A DNA stretch of 64,000 bases from Hippopus hippopus (taxonomy: Eukaryota > Mollusca > Bivalvia > Cardiida > Cardiidae): positions 27,737,627 through 27,801,626 of the forward strand of contig OX328097.1 of NCBI GenBank assembly GCA_946811185.2, in the 5' to 3' direction. This document shows positions 50,001 through 60,700 of this stretch, piece after piece. Both the position numbers and the translations under genes were made by a program. The notes beneath the pieces are model-generated. The model made no database searches and had not been told where the DNA came from. It worked only from the letters and a program-made list of their open reading frames with translations. Every line of letters begins with the position of its first letter. Position 1 is the stretch's first letter.

Positions 50001-50321
50001 ACTATTAGAGAGAGCAGTAGTACTAGATACAGAAGAAGCAGTGAGAAAAGAAACCGGAGAGGCCGAAATAGAAACTATCAATATAGTCTCACCCTCATTG
50101 TCGACACAAAACGAGGAAGATGCGCTAGACGAGTCTAAATCTGTACATTTCTTCCACAACCCCTCTCTTATGGTCGTCTTTACTGTCCCTTCAAGGCCTT
50201 GACTTTGAGTTGTGTCCCCTACATACCAGTAGGGAATCCCAAGGGCCACCAGTGACCCTATAAGGGACACGATCTTTAACGTAACACATATATATCCGGT
50301 GATTTTATAGAAGAAAGTCAT
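46885..50321 (-). CDS. Claudin/PMP22-type four-transmembrane protein
   Basis: Three exons in phase: 50321-50093, 49052-48909 and 47093-46885, giving about 193 residues. The family includes claudins, PMP22 and other tetraspan junction or membrane-organising proteins. Seen in order: first membrane span (GYICVTLKIVSLIGSLVALG), IPYWYVGD, GLWKKC and a later SSFC, which together form the W-GLW-C-C signature of the first extracellular loop; span 2 (RWLMFMVSGSIGIAILAAAG), span 3 (VAAIFGFVSVVFNAISAGLY) and span 4 (IGWGLVFISVGFMLVSSIQA), then a short charged tail. The start is taken at 50321, because the in-frame ATG further upstream would add a Lys run encoded by a poly-A/T tract. The subfamily is not determinable. 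Confidence 0.8.
47280..47378. repeat. MITE family 4 fragment
   Basis: GACAGTGTAAATCAAGATCAGACTTC with an inverse half at 47335-47365, in intron 2 of the claudin-like gene. Confidence 0.5.
47379..48150. other. Intron sequence, no gene
   Basis: Contains short direct repeats of GTTACGTTAAATGACG and ACGTTATATGACGC (47850-47965), preceded by CCTCGGTCACACATG; these may be a decayed TIR element. No exon supported. Confidence 0.35.
48150..48480. repeat. Hairpin MITE copies in claudin intron 2
   Basis: A right-hand fragment (CCTTTGTCGTCTGCAAG to CGTCTGGTAAAGAGTTAA) at 48150-48219 is followed by an inverted copy whose centre is GAAGAAAATGCTGGTTTCC, AGCATTTTCTTCTTTTCCC at 48398-48440. Confidence 0.65.
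48483..48990. repeat. Triplicated exon-2/MITE-end unit
   Basis: Three units of about 187-189 bp start at 48483, 48670 and 48859. Each begins GGATTGTGTGATAAAGATTT (a MITE end) and continues into the 3' half of claudin-like exon 2 with its donor. The unit at 48859 belongs to the functional exon; the other two lack the acceptor side. Open coding is retained in the middle copy (AEKNTTASKVAEIFGF). Confidence 0.85.
48909..49052 (-). CDS. Claudin-like exon 2
   Basis: 144 nt, phase 1 to 1, between acceptor TTAATCCACAG and donor TCAG|GTATTTG. It encodes TPEIHIIRWLMFMVSGSIGI and continues to the start of span 3. Two damaged copies of its 3' half follow at 48714-48800 and 48531-48620. Confidence 0.8.
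49745..49972. repeat. TTAA-type hairpin MITE in claudin intron 1
   Basis: Central palindrome AAGAGAAAATGCTGGTAACC, AGCATTTTCTCTTTTTCCC with exact arms. Right end TCGTCTGGTGAACAGTTAA. Confidence 0.75.
50093..50321 (-). CDS. Claudin-like exon 1
   Basis: From ATG 50321 to donor AATGAGG|GTGAGAC, phase 1. Contains span 1 and the W-GLW-C-C loop. Confidence 0.8.
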
Positions 50322-50797
50322 TCTCGTCTTTTTTTTTTTTTTTTTCCTCTGTCCTATTTGTTTTATCAAAACTACTATTTATACACTAATTTTAAAATCT
50401 CACTAGATCTACATAAATACTGAAAAGTTATACTGAGAAGTTACAAACCGAATTCAAAACATTCTAACGTTATATTTGCGTTCTCTTAAAAAAAAAAATC
50501 AATAATACCCATTGTATTCGGATAATCGAAATAAAAATATGTTCCTAATTCCGGTTCACCCTTCATGGCCTTAAAATGCTTAGCAATAATTATTTTATCC
50601 AATTTTATACTGTAACGAGGGACAAAATAAAAAAAAGGAATTTATTTACACGTAAAAAATATGTGAAGTCCTTTCTACAGGGCCTGAAGCATAAGACTAT
50701 TTCAATCCGAATTTTGTTCACATGATCATTTTAGCTTCTGTACATAAGAATTATTCGATTTTTTTTTTTCAGTGGACTAAAGAGTGTGCTGACTTAA
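50322..50797. other. Presumed upstream region of the claudin-like gene
   Basis: Poly-T tract at 50329-50345, otherwise AT-rich. No clear TATA or initiator was identified. Confidence 0.35.
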
Positions 50798-51011
50798 CCC
50801 TGAATTAAATAGTCCTGCCTGAGTTTTAACAAAGAAGGCTTTAGAAAACTTTGTGGGAAAAGGAGAAGATGCTGGTAACCAGCATTTTCTTCTTTTCCCA
50901 AAGTGTTTTTTACTCTTTCTCAGACAAATCTTACCATTTGAGTCACATTTTATTTGTCGTCTGCCAATGCTTTAAATTTAGACAAATCTACGATATTATC
51001 GTCTAGTAAAG
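50798..51011. repeat. TTAA-type hairpin MITE
   Basis: TTAACCCTGAATTAAATAG at left, TCGTCTAGTAAAGCGTTAA at right, centre GGAGAAGATGCTGGTAACC, AGCATTTTCTTCTTTTCCC. Confidence 0.75.
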
Positions 51012-51390
51012 CGTTAAAATAAATATTGGCTATTGTCAATAAAAAGAATAGAGGTAAAAATCCAATACGTATAGCCTATTACTTCATTTTAGATTTTTTT
51101 TTTTCCCCTATTGGCAAAAAAAAAAATAATACACACGTTAAACCGCACAGGGAGATATGTCCGCGTACACGAAACGAAGAAACCTCTAGATACTGAAGCA
51201 GGGGTGAAAATATTGCGGAAAATGGAGATGGCTAGCTTCCAGCAATGTTTCCATTCTACAAATCATTTTCAAAGACCGCTAGGCTCACAGCATGTCAAAT
51301 CCAATTATATGACAGGAGATTAAGGACCCTTTTAGTTTGCATTGTGCAGTTCTTAAAAGTGTAAAAATACAACTCTGATTACATGCCTAA

Positions 51391-51603
51391 CCCATTACCA
51401 AACAATTCCGTGTTTTGACGACTCTGAGGAAGCAGTCTTTTCAAAACATTGTGGGGAAATGAGAAAATGCTGGTAACCAGCATTTTCTCATTTCCCCACA
51501 ATGTTTTTACTCTTTCAAAGACAGAAAACATGATCTTAGCCAGATGTTGTTTGCTAATGACTTCAATTTCGATGCGTCTGTAATTTCGTCGCCTGGTACA
51601 GAG
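51391..51603. repeat. TTAA-type hairpin MITE
   Basis: CCCATTACCAAACAATTCCG at left, GTCGCCTGGTACAGAGTCAA at right, centre ATGAGAAAATGCTGGTAACC, AGCATTTTCTCATTTCCCC with compensatory change in both arms (CAT/ATG replaces CCT/AGG). Confidence 0.75.
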
Positions 51604-51651
51604 TCAAAACATTGATTTCAATTAGACTTGCCACACTACCTGTTCTGGTTA

Positions 51652-51684
51652 TTTATTATTATTATTATTATTATCATTATTATA
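51652..51684. repeat. (ATT)n microsatellite
   Basis: About ten ATT units with one ATC. Confidence 0.9.
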
Positions 51685-52019
51685 GGAGCTGGTGTCTGGT
51701 CAGTATTTAGAGCCGATTTTGACAGTATTTTAGTAATTCGCAGACAACCAGCACATTTAATTCACGCTTTTATGAAGTCTTCACTCATGACGAAGACAAC
51801 ATTCTTCTCACGTGACTGGCTGCTTTCTAATGTACTCGGAGCCAGCGTAATGGTAAGAAATGGGAAAGAAAGAAAGCCTGTCCCTCTGACTTCAAAAAGT
51901 CACTCGGACGAATTGTTGGTTCGGATTTTGGACACAAAACCCCTGTAATAAAAGTTCGGTTCTTCACAAACAGAGTTGCCTGGGAAAGGGGAGAGCGGGG
52001 AACGGAATAGCAACAGTAT

Positions 52020-52862
52020 TAGTTGTACGGTCAGGTTGCAGGGGACTTGCAAGCTTGTTCACGGCTGTGGCGAATCATGTCGCCACCTCGCAGCCACCTG
52101 ACCGTACAACGAATTTATTATACTGCAAAGTTTTACCATTCCAACGTGTATTCAGCGTAATTTTCCCGTTTTATGTTCTCACAAATTGAGTATGCTGACG
52201 ACACAGAATTTCCCTTCTGAGTGCCCCAACTCAATGAAAACTGACGTCACTGAGAACTGACGTCACTGAAACCTTGGTAAAACGTGCAGTTTGGTGCATA
52301 AACTTGATGATGTCACTGCGATAGACATTCGACGTATTTTTATTCAAACATGGATTTAACAATTTCAAGATAAGTAAAGTTCTATGCATTTTAATGATTT
52401 GTTGGCAAAAGTATACGTTAATTAATTGAACGACCATTAGGTTATCCTTTTAACGTTACAATGTATGAGTTTCGTCACTTCACAGTTTGCTTGCCTTACG
52501 AAGCCGTCGTCGAAGGGATGTTTCGTTTTAACCCCGTGTATTTGTTTTAGAATGTCAACAAATGATAATACGTGTAACTATATTCAGTTATTTTAAGAAA
52601 ATAGTCGATTCTTTCCGTTTTAATGACAACTATCAAGGAAAACTAGTAATTACACGGTGCAAGCTACTCATTATGTTTGGCTTTTGGACGGCTCGTATCG
52701 GTCGACGCCGCCATTTTGGATGTTGTGTTGAAAGTCTAGTCATGTATACGGGACTCCCAAAAGGGAAAGTGCTTTTAAGTGGACTTTGCCAGTGTACATG
52801 ATTGTATGTACGGGGCATATTATCCAATCAGATCGCGAAAAATTTCTTTGCAGTATAATAAT
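52020..52862 (+). repeat. Dispersed ~850-bp repeat, copy D (uninterrupted)
   Basis: Begins with the GTACGGTCAGGTTGCAGGGG hairpin, whose inverse is at 52080-52110, then TTATTATACTGCAAAGTTTT. Ends AAATTTCTTTGCAGTATAATAA. Intact at both the Polinton and piggyBac insertion positions. Confidence 0.8.
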
Positions 52863-52959
52863 GACTTATCCCCCTAGCTCGATGTACCCGATTTAATTAA
52901 ACTAATTTGCAGCGGATGACTTGCAAAAAGCCCTTTCAACAAATGGGTTATCAAAATGA

Positions 52960-53065
52960 ATTTAATACAAAAATGCAAGTGAAAACATTGTGACTAAAGG
53001 TGAAATTGCTCGTAAGGAGCAATTTCACCTTTTGTCACAATTTTTCAAAATTGATCTGCAATAGT
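52960..53065. repeat. Variant hairpin repeat
   Basis: GTGACTAAAGGTGAAATTGC-TCGTAAGG-GCAATTTCACCTTTTGTCAC: same outer style as the TTAA hairpin MITE (AAAACATTGTG) but a different palindrome. Confidence 0.65.
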
Positions 53066-53231
53066 CGTTTGTTAGGAAAAATTGAATTAGTTTTGTCAAA
53101 TAAAAATTGGTTTAGTCCTAAATGTTAGCTTGTATTGATCGTAATATTATAATTCTACTTTGTTTTAGAACAAAGCCAAAGTAAACAAGTTCATGAGGTC
53201 AAACTCTGTAGATTAAAATAGAATAAAACAA

Positions 53232-53441
53232 GCTCTCTCTCTCTCTCTCTCTCACTTTTTAAATTAAAATAGAATAAAACAAGCGCTCACTCTCTCTCTG
53301 TCTCTTCCCACTGTTGGTCCCCTTTCTACCTTTCCGTCTCTTCCTCTCTCCTGTCAGTCTTTCTGTCTTTTTGTCTGTCAGGCTCCTCTCTCTCTCCCAC
53401 TGTTGGTCCCCTTTCTGCCTTTCCGTTCCCCTCCTCTCTCC

Positions 53442-53486
<45 letters not shown>

Positions 53487-53510
53487 GTCTCTCTCTGTTT
53501 CTTTTTGTGC
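53232..53510. repeat. CT/GTCT-rich simple repeats
   Basis: (CT)n at 53233-53253, a duplicated ~75-bp block with CCCACTGTTGGTCCCCTTTC (53318 and 53397), and (GTCT)n then (CT)n at 53440-53500. The open frames here are low-complexity artefacts. Confidence 0.9.
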
Positions 53511-53682
53511 TTCCTGCATACCTTTCAGTGTCCTCACGTATTGATTTCCTTTCTTTGCCACGATAATGATTATTGACTAGTTGATGAAAGAGTACGATAC
53601 TTTATTTAGACCAAAACACAACAGGGTTACCAACTAACATAGAAAATAAGTTCAAAACAAAACTAGAACTGTCTCAAAATGG

Positions 53683-54000
53683 AAATACCCCCCAGCACCT
53701 TGTCTCTGAAGCAGCACAATCAGAGAACGAAAATGATTTTCAAAAGAAAGTTCACCTGTGACCTTGACCTTTGTCTCGTATGACCCAAAAAACAATAGGG
53801 CACCTCCTTGGGTCATGAGTAACACTTACAAGTATCAAGTTTCAGCTTTTTAGGTGGCATGGCTTTTGAGTTAGAGCACGAAAACGAGAAAGTCTAAAGA
53901 TGGACGGATTGACGGACGGATGGACGGACAGACAGACATGGTGAATTCAGTATAATCCACCCCCTCTACTTCGTAGGTGGGGGGTATAATATTAAGGTAA
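53683..54000 (+). repeat. Bivalve-type dispersed repeat with GACGGAC tail
   Basis: GTGACCTTGACCTTTGTCTC, later GGACGGATGGACGGACAGAC and CCACCCCCTCTACTTCGTAG. This module order is common in mollusc genomes, in my recollection, as a SINE-like or RTE-tail repeat. It is one of the reasons for the bivalve assignment. Confidence 0.65.
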
Positions 54001-54429
54001 ATACACTAACGGTTGGATGTCGTATAATTTCCGTTGAAAATAGTGAAGCAGCACTTCTGATTGGTCTCAGAACTGCCTGTGGCTATCATTTTAGAATATA
54101 ATGTCATTTTAGGTTGAAATAAATGTCTAGTAAATCATTTTTCACTTTTGAAACTTGAATGACTTACGCTAGTTCAAACTAATTCCCTGGTAAATAATAG
54201 TACTTAAAATACCGAGGTCTTACAGTGTTATTTTTATCACTTACCCCTGTTAACGTTCTAAACCTTAAAGGCCCACTGGCTGCCAAATGTAAACAGTTCT
54301 AGGAATCACATTGCAGACAAATTTAGTTGAAACCTTTTAAAAGTAGGGGTATTATTATGACATATGACAATGTGTTACAGTGCAATCTATCAAAGTTCTA
54401 ATCGCTGGCAGAAAAATGTATCTTGAAAC

Positions 54430-54573
54430 TAGAACAAAGGTTGCCATGAAAACCTTGTGGGAAAAGGAGAAAATGCTGGTTATAAGCATTTTCTCCTTTT
54501 CCCACAATGTTTTCAAAAGCTTTCTTTTTCACGATGCTTAAAACACGGTATCGATCGGTAAAGACTTAACCAA
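54430..54573. repeat. Hairpin MITE in the 3' region of the guanylate cyclase gene
   Basis: Centre GGAGAAAATGCTGGTTATA, AGCATTTTCTCCTTTTCCC with CCTTGTGGG/CCCACAATG flanks. Its right end (CGGTAAAGACTTAA) is five bases from the gene's stop codon, so it almost certainly lies in the 3'UTR. Confidence 0.75.
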
Positions 54574-54577
54574 CAGT

Positions 54578-54706
54578 TCACAAAGATTTTCTATGTTCCG
54601 GGGAATTGGCCGATACGTCTGACTCCAAGATAGCATATCCCTCTTTCCCGTTTAGCCAAAAGGTCTGAACGTTACCTCGGAAAGCCATTACAAGATCGTG
54701 GTCGTC
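54578..54706 (-). CDS. Guanylate cyclase last exon
   Basis: 129 nt including TGA at 54580-54578, acceptor TTCTATTGTAG. Encodes [20 protein letters not shown], then [15 protein letters not shown] and a short tail. Confidence 0.85.
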   Translation of the reverse strand, partial: DDHDLVMAFRGNVQTFWLNGKEGYAILESDVSANSPEHRKSL

Positions 54707-57700
54707 CTACAATAGAAAACAAGATTATAGATACACTACAAACAGTGGTCAGATATGTCTAAGTCGATAGGGGAACATGCATTTATTAAATTACTTTGCC
54801 TGAATGGAACATAGTTTTATTACATAACCCCCTTGTTTTTAGTGTAATATACTCATTACGAATTTTCTTACCTTATACACGTTTGATATCACAATTGAGT
54901 AACGTTACTTTTGACGTCATTTTGTACGTGTTTCATAGAAGTAAATGGGTTTTATGGATATTACCGCGGGTGCATCTATAGATGGTTTCGCATCTTCTGA
55001 TCTATAATTTGTGAGATATTGTCAAGAAAAAATGTTATTACGCTCGCCAAAGGCTCGCTTAATAACATTTTCCTAGACTCGTTTAATAAATTTTTTTATT
55101 ATACTCCTATCAGTGAATTACTGGGATTTCTCAGTGTATTATTTTTCAGTTTTTCACAGTGAATAACATCACTAGTGACGATATGGTATCATCACTAGTG
55201 ATGATATAGTTTTAGAATGTTTGCCGGAACTACTTTTTTCCTAAATCTCTCACACTCTAATGTTTCTGTCTCTGCTTCAAACATCTTTAGTAAACAACAG
55301 TACAGTGAAAGGATTTTCGCTACAGTCTTTCCAAACAACCCTGAGTTAAAGACCTTGTGGGAGAAATCTTTTGAAAACATTTCGAGAAAAGAAGATAGGT
55401 TTTTTGGGAGAAAGCTCTTGGAAAATATTGTGGAAAAACGAAAAAATACTACCAATCAGCATTTTCTCCTTTTTCCAAAATGTTTTCTATCCTATCAGGA
55501 AACCTAAGATCTTTTGTACCAATTTAGTATTTGTCACTTGGAGATGTTTTTAATTTGGGAAAGTCTTAAACTTGTCATGTGGGAAAGGGTTAACTGTTTC
55601 TTCTAAATTCATATGGCTGGTTTTAAATTTTAAAAGCGCAAAACAATGCATGCCTTCAAATGGAGAGATAAATGACGTAATATACCCTCGAGCGTTACGT
55701 AATCTGTTGCGTCATTTGCTTCTGCCAAAAATATTCATGTGTTTGTACAAAAAAGTACTATACATGTATACCTACCGTTCTTGATAATTATTAGCAAACA
55801 AAGGGAGAATTAGGAATATAATAAATAAAATAATCAACTGGTGGTGTGTGATATTAAAAATCTGTCACTCTAATGTGGTTTGATGCGGTTAAAAAACTCG
55901 TCCTTCAGACTCGTTTTTCAACCGCATCACACCCCATTCTAATGACAGATTTTTAATATCACACACCTTCAGTTGATTATCCTCTATATCTCAAACGCCA
56001 ACTCATGTCAGATCCTATATATATGATTTTAAAAGTTTCAATCAGTCATTCATGCCAATCGTGTGTACGAGACAACGCAATTCACCTGTGCACTCGATTA
56101 AAAAAGATTCTGTGGCCCATCACTTGGTAGCCCATCATTTTCTACACCCCTTCTCAGTGCCCTAGTCAATTGGTTAAAGTGCATTTGCGTCGCGATGCTT
56201 GTGGTTTATCTGTGCTAAACAACCGCATACAAAAATTGTTTTAATTAAAAATAAATGATAGAAATACACGTATAAAGTACAAGGAATTACCTTTTTTTCT
56301 TTCTTAATTCTGCCTTAATTCCCCTTTAAGGGTCGACTGCATTAAAACGATAATGACCGGCAACACTTTATCAAAGTACAGAGTTTCACACTGGTCCAAA
56401 ACTGAACGCAATAGCAAAAAAAAACTGCTTGTTTCCAAATGTTTTTTCCTCAGTATTTTTTAAACGTAGGATTGTTTGGTTAAGTGTTAAATGACAATTT
56501 TACCACAATACTTACTCTTTCAGTGCCAAGCTGGAACGCTTACTGTAGAATAGTCTAAGGCATCCGATACTTCAATCATAATGATCAGTTGATATACAGG
56601 TCTACACAAGCACCCCAACACTTTGCCTATCGCATCTCTCGTACATTAATTGGAAAGAGGTATTTATTATGCTAGCAATAGCATTAAAGTGATCCCCGTT
56701 GTACATGTACAAATACATTGTTTAGCTTTATTAGGTGAGGTAACCAATCTAGCAATAGCAGCTTATCATGATTACTTACCTTGGTTGGAAACTCTTCCCT
56801 CGCTTTTATCAGGAAACCACCAAGTTCTGTCAAGATGTTTGCTGTCGTTTCGCTCATGTGAATCTTGCAAGCTGAAAAAAGTCTATATCATTTCACGGTT
56901 ACTGGAGATAAAACTGAATTCTCTAGAAGGAGTTTTCGACCTGTGATGTCTGGCTCACTATTCGTAGATTTTTCAAATGAGTATCATACCTTGGTAATTT
57001 AAACGATAATGTTCTCCAAGTTTTATGGGTCCTGTGTGGCTTAGTGGTAAGATGCAGGATTCGTAAGCTGGAGATCATTGGTTCGATCCCCCCCCCCCCC
57101 AAGAACTGCGTGTTCCATGGGAGCGTCCTCTGGCAAGACACTTCATAGCCCTATCAAGTACTTGTGAAACCGAGGAAATACACGAATAGGTGAGCTGTCG
57201 CCATGATATGACTGAAATAATACTGAAAATGGCTAAAAAGGACATTTCATCAGTCTTTAAGCTTAACCATTTTAAGACAAGCACAAGACCTGACCTTCGA
57301 AAACATTTCGAAAGACTGTGAGGGGTCACATTTCACTCACTATTCTAAATTCAATTCAGATTCTTAGTTTTGTATTCTAAATAGGACAACTAGATAGTTA
57401 GTCCGGAAATGTAGAAAGAAAACAATATTTTGAAAGTAGGCGAAAAATGCCAGGCCTGTTTGTTTTGACTTTACTGATCGTCTCCATTGATATGGGAGAA
57501 GCCCTAAGAGGGCTGTTCGTCACTTTAAGTTGTGGGGATTGTGCAAGATACAGGAAGAAACCTGTCCTAAGTTACACCTGATTCTTTATCGTGCTCGATG
57601 GGTGTATAGCACTGGCACCAATGAGATAGATTTTAAAGTATCACGCAAAACACTATTAGTAATTTTGGTTGGTCGGCCGTTAGCATCGAACCCAATAACC

Positions 57701-60700
57701 CCGTGCTTTATCACTAGAGCAGATCCAGCGGTCAAAGGCCCTGCTGATTAGTTAATTGTATGTTTATTCATCAATACCCATTTGGGCGACGCCCCCGGAA
57801 GGCTGTTAATCATGTTACCCGGGAAGGTACAAGATACACTACGAAACCCATTCAGTGTTACGCCTGGTTCTTCAACGTGCTCGGTGTATAGCAGCTTAAG
57901 CGGGACCCCGGTTTAACGTCAGATCCGAAAGGCTATTTTCTAGCTGATCAGCCGAGGAAACAGAACTTGCCTGGCTAATTGATTGGTCTCCCCTTCATTT
58001 ACCATCGCCACCGGTTGCCAATATGGGCGAAGCCGCGAGAAGGGTCTTACTTATGTCACGGGGGATAGTGCAAGACACAGGACGAAACCCATCCTAAGTT
58101 ACGCCTGGTTCTTTAACGCGCTCGGTGTATAGCAACGGGATATAGGGTTAACGTTTCATCCGAAAGACTGTTGGTAATTTTAGATGGAGAGCCGTGTGGA
58201 TCGAATTCCGTGGCCGAATTGTTTAAAACGTTGCACTTTTATACATGTATACAACAGATATGACAAATAAGTCTGTGATCATAAAGACAAACAAAAATGA
58301 TATGACTTACGCAACCCAAGTGCCTCAATCCTAGAAGCCACGTTCACAGATTCTCCAAATACACAGTAGTGTGGCATTTTTGTACCGACGATCCCAGCAA
58401 CCACAGGGCCTAAAAGGGAGGTAATTCGATAATATGTAAATCATACCGGTATCTATTGTGAACGTAATTGTGATAATAGGGCAACAATAATAATGATAAT
58501 GCGTTGAAAATTATTGACAGGACGTTTTGAGTGATTATAAATAATTTTCTCATTCACGGAAAAACTTGCTAATAAGCATACACAGTATAACTGATAATGT
58601 GTCAGATTCTGTTTCCCTGTATAAAATAACAAAGCTTAGACTTGCCCAAACTGATAATATTAGCAGATGACAATTTCAACGTGCTTTAAACGAAGCGGTT
58701 TTTCCCTTGAAAGTGTGCAAAATATTGTGGGGAATGGAAGCAGTTCTGATTACCACAATGTATTCAAAAACTTTCTTTCTCGGGATCGTTAAAACACCAG
58801 GTTGTCTTAAAGTGTACATAAAATTCTTTGATAAAGTCATGACTCGAATCCATGAGAGTTTCTCTGTGGTCTTGTTGTTAGCCCTTAACCTGCTAAATAA
58901 GTGAAATGAAACTTGCAAGCTAATAGTAAAAATCAAAATTTTGCTATTTTAAAGTTATTTTTAGGAGGTTACTATAGGACCGCATAGAGCCAAAATCAGA
59001 CTGCACCTTTTGTGCAGTCTGATCTTGACCTACACTGTCCGCAACAGGTCCTAGAGTTGCGCTTGGCAGCAAAATGGTTAACCCTTCACCAAAATATCCC
59101 ATACCTAACCCCCCCCCCCCCCCCCGCAGAAAAAAAAAAAGTTTCAAAGACATTATTGGTAACTAAGATTTTCTCCGTTTCCTACCACTTCAGAGCCAAA
59201 TTCTATCTTTTATACCAGAGTTGATTTGCAGGCTGTAAGTACTTTCAATTTGGATAAGTCTACAATTGTTTCCTAACTTAGATTCGGGACTATTCTATTG
59301 CATTTTCAGAAAGTCACTCAGTTTTTCGTGGACCAAATCATTTGGCTTAGCCATTCAGAAATTGCGTTACTTAGAAATTTAACAGAAAATAAAATACCTT
59401 GGGAATAAGACTAAGAATGAAATTTGGAACAGTTAGTGAACAGGGACCTCGATGGTCCAGATTTAGTCGCCGTTAGAGCTGAACATGTACTTGTACAAAC
59501 CTTCTAATAGATTACATAGGACGAATGTTTATGTATATAGTGGCAACGACTGAAAAATTGCAGAATTCTGAGGAACAAAAGATGTAGAATATCATCAAAC
59601 TATAGGCCTCTGAAACTCCATTGGTCTATCAAGGGGTAACGGAATTTTCATTATCGGACACAGTTACTATAAATAGCACATTGGGGATTCCCTCTGTACC
59701 GTATACAGTAAGACAAGGTGTGCAACGAAATCGAAGAAAATTTGACCTCCCCGTCCCCTTTCAGAGATAATATTTAAACGAAAACGGATAAATGAACCTA
59801 GTTACCGTTGCAGATGGGTTCATTAATGATTTTTCTTCTGTACGCTGACTTTGAAAGTTCCAAACGGCTCTTGCCATCAAGCAATAGCTCTCATCTCAAA
59901 AAAATTAAAAACTTCCATACTTTTCGGATCGCCATGCGCTGACGTCACACGATTTGTAATCCTGTAGCGAATAAGAATTATATTCTTTTTTTCAAACATA
60001 GATCGAAAATTTTTTTGTTGGTGTATTGATGAAATTATTAAATTAACATTTCGTCTGATATGACTTATCTTTTCATCAAATCCAGTTTCACGATTTTCAT
60101 CTCCCATTTCGCATATTTTCAAATACGTTTTTACCGTTCATTGGTCAAAAGCTTTGGCGCGTCTTTTGATAGCAAATTCACGGGAGTTATAATTCGCTGC
60201 GTCATAACGAATTGTGTGACGTCAGCGCATGGCGATCCGGAAAATGTGGAAGCTTTTAAATTTTTTTGAGATGAGAGCTATCGCTTGATGGAAAGAGCCG
60301 TTTGGAACATTCGAGGGTCGGGGTACAGAAGAAAAATCATTTGCGAACCCATCTGCGCCGGTAACTAGGTTTATTTTTCCATTTTCTGTTAAATATTATC
60401 TCTGAAAGGGGACGGGGGTCAAATTTTCTTCAATTTCGTTGCACACCTTGTCTTACTATATACGATATAGAGGGAGTCACCAATGTGCTATTTATAGAAA
60501 CAGTGTTCATGAAAATTTGAATATATATTCCGTGATATACAGGCGATGCACCAATGTGCTATATGTGTTCGATGATCGACCAAGGACAATTTTAGTGTTC
60601 CGTGATAGACCAATAGAGCTTCAAAGGCCTGTGATCAAACCGAATTAACAGACAACTCTACAATGTTATGAAGAAACTGGTACCTAACCCTGTGTAATAA

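Noticed and set aside
53259..53561. Glu/Arg-rich 100-aa open frame
   Set aside because: Encoded by CT/GTCT microsatellite sequence.
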